A model generated the notes under the pieces. That model had not been told where the DNA came from. It worked only from the letters and a program-made list of their open reading frames with translations, and did not search any database. Source: an uncultured Eubacteriales bacterium (lineage in GTDB: Bacteria > Bacillota > Clostridia > Oscillospirales > Oscillospiraceae). From it: 10,706 nt of DNA. A program made the translations under genes and the position numbers. Numbering within the stretch: the stretch's first letter is position 1; every line of letters starts with the position of its first letter. Shown one piece after another: positions 6,886 through 10,706 of this stretch. The stretch is from assembly GCA_900548615.1 (NCBI GenBank), contig URKW01000070.1, forward strand, positions 1-10,706. The letters run 5' to 3'.

Positions 6886-7371
6886 TTACAGCAGCAGCCC
6901 GAGTCCCGCAAGGAACAGGGAAATCGCGGCCATTCCCACGGTTCCGAACAGCCATTTCTTTTGCTTATCGGCTTTTGAGATATACGGCATCAGATCCTCT
7001 GTCCCCGGGATCACCCATGCCCCTGTGTGTCTGACCCAGTAGCCGTCAATGCCAAGCCGGTCGATGAGATTCATCACAGACAGGATTACAAAGCACTGCC
7101 AGAAGCCGCCCCAAAATGTCTGCGCACCGTTGATGGCATACACGCAAAGAAGCACATAAAAAAGGTAGATTGGAATGCAGATTGCCTTGAAGCGCAGCGC
7201 GTTCCGTTTGATCTTCTCCCTTGTGGTCAGCCCCAGTGCGATGCATCGCTCCTGCACCTTTTCGTCATACAAATGCGCCATGCCGACAGCGCCCTTGTGG
7301 ATGCCGACAGCGCACACCAAGACCAGCAGCGCCCCCAGCCCCAGTCCTTCCAGAATCGTTTGCAGCAGCAT
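6886..7371 (-). CDS. Small integral membrane protein of unknown function
   Basis: A 161-residue protein with four likely membrane helices: about 7-26, 62-81, 86-104 and 140-160. I do not recognise the family with certainty. Between helices 3 and 4 lies a polar segment at 104-131 (DRLGIDGYWVRHTGAWVIPG and then TEDLMPYI) rich in Trp, His, Arg, Asp and Glu, spaced like a functional site and not like a plain linker. Between helices 1 and 2 is a charged stretch with DEKVQER and TREKIKR. No signal peptidase site or transporter signature is seen. It starts 3 bp after a methyltransferase (GGAGG eight bases before the ATG) and its stop codon overlaps the ribosome site of the metallo-hydrolase gene. 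Embedded in an enzyme operon, it may be a membrane-bound enzyme, an anchor, or a permease for the pathway's small molecule; none can be preferred. Confidence 0.85.
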   Translation of the reverse strand: MLLQTILEGLGLGALLVLVCAVGIHKGAVGMAHLYDEKVQERCIALGLTTREKIKRNALRFKAICIPIYLFYVLLCVYAINGAQTFWGGFWQCFVILSVMNLIDRLGIDGYWVRHTGAWVIPGTEDLMPYISKADKQKKWLFGTVGMAAISLFLAGLGLLL

Positions 7372-7374
7372 TCC

Positions 7375-7992
7375 TTATTCCTCCCGCTTCTGTCCTGTCA
7401 CGCAGAGCCAGCCCATTTTGTTTTTATGGATTTGAACATTGCAGAATCCAGCGTTTTCCAGAAACGTTTTTAGCTCATCGCCGCTGTATATGGTCATGCC
7501 GCCGATGATCTCCGTCCACTTTTCGTCCCTGTCCGAGTCGCCGTTGCTCTCGTTGCAGATGAGAAATGTCGCACCGGGCTTCAGCACTCGATAAACCTCC
7601 CGGAAGCATCGGGGCAGGTCAGGCCAAAAATAGACGGTTTCAAAGGCCGTGACCGCGTCGAACCAGTTGTCCGCAAACATCATATCCGCCACGCTGCCTT
7701 GCAGAACGGCGCAGCGACCCTCCGCGATGGCGGTCTCGTTGACCTTTTTCGACTTCTCCACGCTGACGGGCGAATAGTCGATGCCCTTCACGATACTCTG
7801 CGGGCATTTTTTCAGCAGCCTTTTCATGTTCGCACCACCACCGCAGCCGCAGTCCAGCACCTTGGCATCCGGCGCAGCATTCAGAAATTGAAGCCCCCAG
7901 CGCGCCACAGGGCTGTGACCCAAATTCATCATGGCGACCATGAGCTTCCCGCCGAGGCCCACAGGTTTGCGGGTGTTTTCAAAGAATGACAT
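7375..7992 (-). CDS. Class I SAM-dependent methyltransferase (Methyltransf_11-like)
   Basis: A 205-residue Rossmann-fold methyltransferase. SAM-binding motif I is VLDCGCGGG (45-53), the acidic residue for the SAM ribose is Asp72 in GIDYSP, and motifs II/III are FDAVTAFETVYFWPDL (111-126) and a REVYRVLKPGA loop (131-141). This is the canonical set for the UbiE/Methyltransf_11 group, which methylates O, N or C atoms of small molecules. The last part (about 165-205) is a small C-terminal cap. The start has GGAG nine bases upstream and comes 3 bp after the preceding LCM-type gene; the next gene begins 3 bp after its stop. The substrate is unknown. It is clearly different from the UbiE-like enzyme at the head of the operon, so this is not a recent duplicate. 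Confidence 0.92.
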   Translation of the reverse strand: MSFFENTRKPVGLGGKLMVAMMNLGHSPVARWGLQFLNAAPDAKVLDCGCGGGANMKRLLKKCPQSIVKGIDYSPVSVEKSKKVNETAIAEGRCAVLQGSVADMMFADNWFDAVTAFETVYFWPDLPRCFREVYRVLKPGATFLICNESNGDSDRDEKWTEIIGGMTIYSGDELKTFLENAGFCNVQIHKNKMGWLCVTGQKREE

Positions 7993-7995
7993 CTT

Positions 7996-8787
7996 CTACA
8001 ACTCCTTTTCCAGAACGATGATCTTATTGGAAATATTCCGCACGGCGGGCAGCCTGTCCAGCAGCTTGTAAACTGGCGCAAATGCCGCCATGCCCTCGGT
8101 TAAGCTGTGTTCCTCCACAAACCGAAAATCCGGCAGCAGTTCGGCAAGTGCTTTCCCATTCTTGATTCCCCAGTTGAATTTTGCGTTGCTTGCGTCAATG
8201 GATTTCTCCTTGAAGTGCCGCACCATCGCAGGATTCATCGTTTCCACAAATACGGTTGCTTTGGAAAAACGGCTGGAAATCACCGTGAAAATTTGCTGCA
8301 CATCTTTTGCGTTCAGGTACATGGTCAGTCCCTCGATGACGATCAGCACCGGCGCATTCTGCTCGCTGATTTCGCCGCCCCAATCATCCATGGCAGACAT
8401 GGCGATCTGCGAAACCGCACCGCTCTCCGGCAGGAGCTTCTCCCGCACGGCCATCGTTTCCGGCAGGTCGAGGTTATACCAATGTGCGTACCCCGACATC
8501 CGGTAGCATCGGGTATCCAGCCCGCAGGCGATGTTGACCACCACCGCGCCGGGATGCGCCGAAAGCCACGCTTTTGTCAGCCGGTCCAGCACGATGGTGC
8601 GGGCAATGACGCCGCTGTGCATGGCTGTGTCCTTGTCGGCAAGGGAAAAATCGTAGTCCAGTTTCTCGATGATTTCTTCCGCTTTTGCATCGTGAATCGC
8701 GCCGCGCCCCCGGCTCTCCTTCGCCCTGGCATAAACGGTCTGCAGCATGGTCTCCGGCACGCCGGAGAGTTTGATCTTTTCTCTCAT
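7996..8787 (-). CDS. Class I SAM methyltransferase, LCM/TcmP (O-carboxyl/O-methyl) family
   Basis: A 263-residue LCM-family methyltransferase with well-kept motifs: VVVNIACGLDTRCYRM (82-97) for SAM binding, WYNLDLPE (103-110), and VIEGLTMYL (150-158), the family's E-G-x-x-x-Y-L element. In bacteria such enzymes (TcmP type) O-methylate carboxyl or phenolic groups of natural products. The N-terminal 60 residues with YARAKES and KLDYDFS are also typical of the group. It is not a close copy of the second LCM-type enzyme in the operon; the two share layout but differ in key motifs. The start has GGAGG nine bases upstream and lies one base beyond the alpha/beta hydrolase stop. That tight pairing suggests both act on the same compound, perhaps forming and cleaving a methyl ester (inference). 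Confidence 0.93.
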   Translation of the reverse strand: MREKIKLSGVPETMLQTVYARAKESRGRGAIHDAKAEEIIEKLDYDFSLADKDTAMHSGVIARTIVLDRLTKAWLSAHPGAVVVNIACGLDTRCYRMSGYAHWYNLDLPETMAVREKLLPESGAVSQIAMSAMDDWGGEISEQNAPVLIVIEGLTMYLNAKDVQQIFTVISSRFSKATVFVETMNPAMVRHFKEKSIDASNAKFNWGIKNGKALAELLPDFRFVEEHSLTEGMAAFAPVYKLLDRLPAVRNISNKIIVLEKEL

Positions 8788-8788
8788 A

Positions 8789-9577
8789 TCATCTTTCCTC
8801 CGCTTGCATAGTCAGAAATTTTTCCGCATACCGGCAGAATTTTTCCGGGTGTACCATCACCAGCTCCGCATGGGCCATCTTGGGGATGCCATGGATGCGC
8901 GCCTTAGGAAAATAGCGCTTGATGAATTGAATGTCGCGCCTGCGGTCCCTCTTTTCGTCATCGCCGTACCAGTAGGTGAGCTTCGTGCCGGGTTTTGCGG
9001 GGCACTTCGGAAGCGCGTAGTTGTTGGCGGACCAGAATATATTGCGGATCGTCCGATCGGAAAAGGTTTTGAGATAGGCTTCCATGGCATCGTACTCCTT
9101 TTTGGGGTCGCGCCCTGCAGGGGTAAACCGTTCCGGCGGAAAGGCCGCTTCCAGAATTTTTCGGCTGTTTGCCGCCATTTTGAAGGACAGCACATCCCGA
9201 GCCAGCAGCAGCTTTCGCACTAAGAAGGGCAGCTGATAGGGCGTGATCCCGCCGTCGATGATGGCTCGGCTGATGGGTATTTTCCCCAATGCCAGCATAC
9301 GCGTCAGGCACGCGCCGCCCATGGAGCACCCATAGGCCCCGTCCAGACGGGAGACGCTGCGGGATTTCAGATAAGAAATCACCTCATCCACAGTCTGCTC
9401 AACCGAGGTGAAGTCCCCGGGGTACTCCGGCTGATGGCCGTCATACACCACCTGAAAAACATGCCATCTCTGAGAAAGCTGCGCGATTGTGTCGGCAAAG
9501 GCCCATACAGGCTCTGCCGTGCAGGGGAAAAACAGCATCGTCCGCTCATGTTCCTGCCCGTGTTCTAATATCTGCAT
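8789..9577 (-). CDS. Alpha/beta hydrolase
   Basis: A 262-residue cytoplasmic alpha/beta hydrolase. The nucleophile elbow is YGCSMGG with Ser85, the acid is probably Asp206 or Asp207 in YWYGDDE, and the catalytic His is His236 in KMAHAEL. The N-terminal strand MLFFPCTAEPVWAF (14-27) supplies the usual oxyanion region. A helical lid appears to span about residues 112-185. The family contains esterases, lipases, lactonases and peptidases, so the bond cleaved is uncertain; the absence of a signal peptide points to an intracellular small molecule. The start has GGAGGG seven bases before the ATG and lies 3 bp after the stop of the first methyltransferase; the LCM-type methyltransferase begins one base after its stop. 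It is unrelated in detail to the BAAT_C-like hydrolase further on. Confidence 0.9.
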   Translation of the reverse strand: MQILEHGQEHERTMLFFPCTAEPVWAFADTIAQLSQRWHVFQVVYDGHQPEYPGDFTSVEQTVDEVISYLKSRSVSRLDGAYGCSMGGACLTRMLALGKIPISRAIIDGGITPYQLPFLVRKLLLARDVLSFKMAANSRKILEAAFPPERFTPAGRDPKKEYDAMEAYLKTFSDRTIRNIFWSANNYALPKCPAKPGTKLTYWYGDDEKRDRRRDIQFIKRYFPKARIHGIPKMAHAELVMVHPEKFCRYAEKFLTMQAEER

Positions 9578-9580
9578 GGT

Positions 9581-10195
9581 TCATCCCTCCGATTTCACAC
9601 ACTCTGCGTAGGTCAGTGGGAAGGACGCTTTCAGCACGGTGCTTTTCCGCGCCATCCAGCCGTTTTCCCGCAGGAACGAAAGATAATCTGCACTCGTCCA
9701 TTTGCTGTGCAGCGGAAAGCCCGCCAGCTTCATGAAAAATGCTTTGACCTTCCCCAAAAAGGAGTTGTCCGCGTGGGTAAAGGTCGGCGCAACCAACACG
9801 CCGTCGTCCTTCAGCACACGCCGAATTTCAGCCAATGCCTTCTCCGGCTCCGGCACGATATGCAGCGCATTGGCCACGATGACCACGTCAAAGCTTTCGT
9901 CGGCATAAGGCAGGTGGAACATATCCTGCACGGAGAAATGCAGCTTGGCGGATCGGTTGTCCCGCTTCGCTTCTGCGATCATCTCCGGCGAAGCGTCTGT
10001 GGCCTCAATATGAGCGGCACTGTTTACAATGTTTTTGGCGATCACTCCCGTGCCTGTGGCCAGCTCCAGCACGGTTTTGTGCCGCACCACGGGGCGCAGC
10101 AGCTCGTACATCTGCTCATAAGCTGCGGCGTCCTTTCGCATGAAGCGGTCGTACCGTCCGGCGTTTTTATCCCAGAAATTTTGACTGTTTCTCAT
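9581..10195 (-). CDS. Class I SAM-dependent methyltransferase (UbiE-like), first gene of the operon
   Basis: A 204-residue methyltransferase. Motif I is VLELATGTG (42-50), Asp67 in ATDASPEM binds the SAM ribose, DMFHLPYADESFDVV (91-105) carries motif II, and LAEIRRVLKDDGVL (121-134) closes the core. The N-terminal FWDKNAGRYDRFM (8-20) is the usual substrate-side helix of UbiE/COQ5-like enzymes. These methylate small molecules, including phospholipids and quinone precursors, but many homologues in gut clostridia have no assigned role. It opens the run of nine close-set genes, with GAGGG about seven bases before its ATG. Behind the start lies the intergenic region with two GTTAG-N6-CTAAC dyads, so this gene marks the control point of the operon. 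A membrane-quinone role is unlikely because no ubi or men genes are adjacent. Confidence 0.92.
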   Translation of the reverse strand: MRNSQNFWDKNAGRYDRFMRKDAAAYEQMYELLRPVVRHKTVLELATGTGVIAKNIVNSAAHIEATDASPEMIAEAKRDNRSAKLHFSVQDMFHLPYADESFDVVIVANALHIVPEPEKALAEIRRVLKDDGVLVAPTFTHADNSFLGKVKAFFMKLAGFPLHSKWTSADYLSFLRENGWMARKSTVLKASFPLTYAECVKSEG

Positions 10196-10217
10196 GATTT
10201 CGCCCTCACAACGAGAT

Positions 10218-10233
10218 GTTAAGCTCCTCTAAC
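10218..10233. promoter_or_regulatory. 16-bp operator-like dyad (imperfect), proximal copy
   Basis: The plus strand reads GTTAAGCTCCTCTAAC, the GTTAG-N6-CTAAC pattern with one half-site mismatch. It sits 22 bp before the first methyltransferase start. It shares TCCTCTAAC with the lipoprotein operator, and its centre is 37 bp from the distal copy. It is probably bound by the adjacent TetR protein (inference). Confidence 0.55.
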
Positions 10234-10254
10234 TCACACAGATGACGCAAGCGA

Positions 10255-10270
10255 GTTAGAGCAAGCTAAC
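10255..10270. promoter_or_regulatory. 16-bp operator-like dyad GTTAG-N6-CTAAC, distal copy
   Basis: The plus strand reads GTTAGAGCAAGCTAAC, a perfect 5-bp inverted repeat; the flanking spacer bases are also partly symmetric. It lies between the TetR terminator and the methyltransferase operon, a typical position for a TetR-family operator. I could not place a confident -35/-10 pair in this region. Confidence 0.6.
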
Positions 10271-10283
10271 TGTATCCCTTTTG

Positions 10284-10307
10284 AAAAGCCGCATCACTGC
10301 GGCCTTT
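10284..10307 (-). terminator. Intrinsic terminator of the TetR gene
   Basis: On the minus strand GCCGCA, loop GTGA and TGCGGC form a 6-bp GC-rich stem, extended by A-T pairs across a one-base bulge and followed by TTTT. It begins a few bases after the TetR stop codon. It separates the regulator from the methyltransferase operon, which must therefore have its own promoter. Confidence 0.7.
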
Positions 10308-10311
10308 CCGC

Positions 10312-10706
10312 TTATGCAAATAGCTCCCGGCAGGCGCCCCGCACCAGCGTTTCCAGCACCTGCGGGTAAAGCGCCCCAATCTGCTCCTGATGGGAGATGG
10401 TTAAAATCAAGCCCCGCACTGTGGCGGCAGCCAGCGCCATACCGCCCTTGGGCTGCAAGCCGCCCAATTCCAGCAGGGTACGGATGTGTGTCTCGTCATC
10501 GTGGTAGTGGGCGGTTTTCACTTCCTCCGGCAGCCGGTGCAGCAGAAAATCTGCGTCATTTTCGATGAACACAAAAGCTTTTGTCTTGGAGAGCCAACGG
10601 CAGGCAGCCAGGATCGCCGCTGCCGCGCGGTCGGCAGGAAGCAGGGTTGCGTTCTCCTGCAAGGACTTCTGCGCTGCCGCGAAGCACTCGGTATGGATGT
10701 CCTCCA
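10312..10706 (-). CDS. TetR/AcrR-family transcriptional regulator (partial, 5' end off window)
   Basis: Only the C-terminal 131 or so residues are present; the frame stays open to the window edge, so the true start lies outside. The TTG at 10662 is an internal Leu codon, not a start. The visible part is an all-helical ligand-binding domain. A segment with TKAFVFIENDADFLLHRLP and a later helix, MALAAATVRGLILTISHQEQ, ending near IGALYPQVLETLVRG, match the ligand and dimer domain of TetR/AcrR repressors of clostridia. The DNA-binding helix-turn-helix would be beyond 10706, so the call rests on the C-terminal half alone. The gene ends at its own terminator and is followed by two operator-like dyads before the methyltransferase operon, the standard setting for a local repressor that responds to a small molecule. 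Confidence 0.8.
   Translation of the reverse strand, partial: EDIHTECFAAAQKSLQENATLLPADRAAAAILAACRWLSKTKAFVFIENDADFLLHRLPEEVKTAHYHDDETHIRTLLELGGLQPKGGMALAAATVRGLILTISHQEQIGALYPQVLETLVRGACRELFA

Noticed and set aside
6873..6911. N-terminal extension of the MBL hydrolase (start at 6911)
   Set aside because: It would overlap the membrane-protein gene and has no good ribosome site, while AAGGAGG stands eight bases before the ATG at 6872.
8107..8811. Plus-strand open frame of 234 codons
   Set aside because: Antisense to the LCM-type methyltransferase with its conserved motifs; no ribosome site or recognisable domain.
10196..10283. A -35/-10 promoter for the methyltransferase operon
   Set aside because: Candidates such as TTGCTC and TTGCGT have no reasonable -10 at 16-18 bp, so no exact promoter is called although one must exist after the TetR terminator.
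10660..10662. TTG as the start of the TetR gene
   Set aside because: The same frame is open to the window edge and a 116-residue TetR protein would lack its DNA-binding domain, so this is an internal codon of a gene cut by the window.

Overview
The window looks like chromosomal DNA of a fairly GC-rich Firmicute, most likely a gut member of the Clostridia (Oscillospiraceae/Faecalibacterium-like). This rests on strong AGGAGG-type ribosome binding sites, a Gram-positive style lipoprotein, a paired half-transporter ABC system and the general protein character. The genus is a guess. All twelve genes read on the minus strand, so in order of transcription the window runs from its right end to its left. 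I see no tRNA, rRNA, CRISPR array, transposase or phage gene.

Right end (10706 to about 10200): the C-terminal part of a TetR-family repressor, closed by its own intrinsic terminator. A 116-bp intergenic region follows, carrying two 16-bp dyads of the form GTTAG-N6-CTAAC.

Centre (10195 to 3192): a tightly packed run of nine genes, with gaps of 1 to 22 bp and one 4-bp ATGA overlap. In order: a UbiE-like class I SAM methyltransferase; an alpha/beta hydrolase; an LCM/TcmP-type carboxyl methyltransferase; another class I methyltransferase; a small four-helix membrane protein of unknown function; a metallo-beta-lactamase-fold hydrolase; a second, divergent LCM-type methyltransferase; a BAAT_C-like alpha/beta hydrolase; and an AraC-family regulator. 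Four methyltransferases and three hydrolases with no obvious scaffold-making enzyme suggest a small-molecule modification or detoxification pathway. Each LCM-type methyltransferase sits directly beside an alpha/beta hydrolase.

Left end (3118 to 1): a lipoprotein with a ZinT/AdcA-like domain, preceded by an extended -10 promoter and a third copy of the GTTAG-N6-CTAAC dyad. After it comes a 9-bp-stem hairpin, then two adjacent ABC half-transporter genes (membrane domain plus ATPase), the second running off the window. They probably form a heterodimeric pump or importer.

Working model (inference): the TetR protein represses both the methyltransferase/hydrolase operon and the lipoprotein-ABC unit through the shared dyads. 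The AraC protein at the end of the operon probably adds ligand-dependent activation, most likely of the lipoprotein and transporter genes. The locus would then couple enzymatic modification of an amphipathic or metal-binding compound to its transport. The substrate cannot be read from the sequence.
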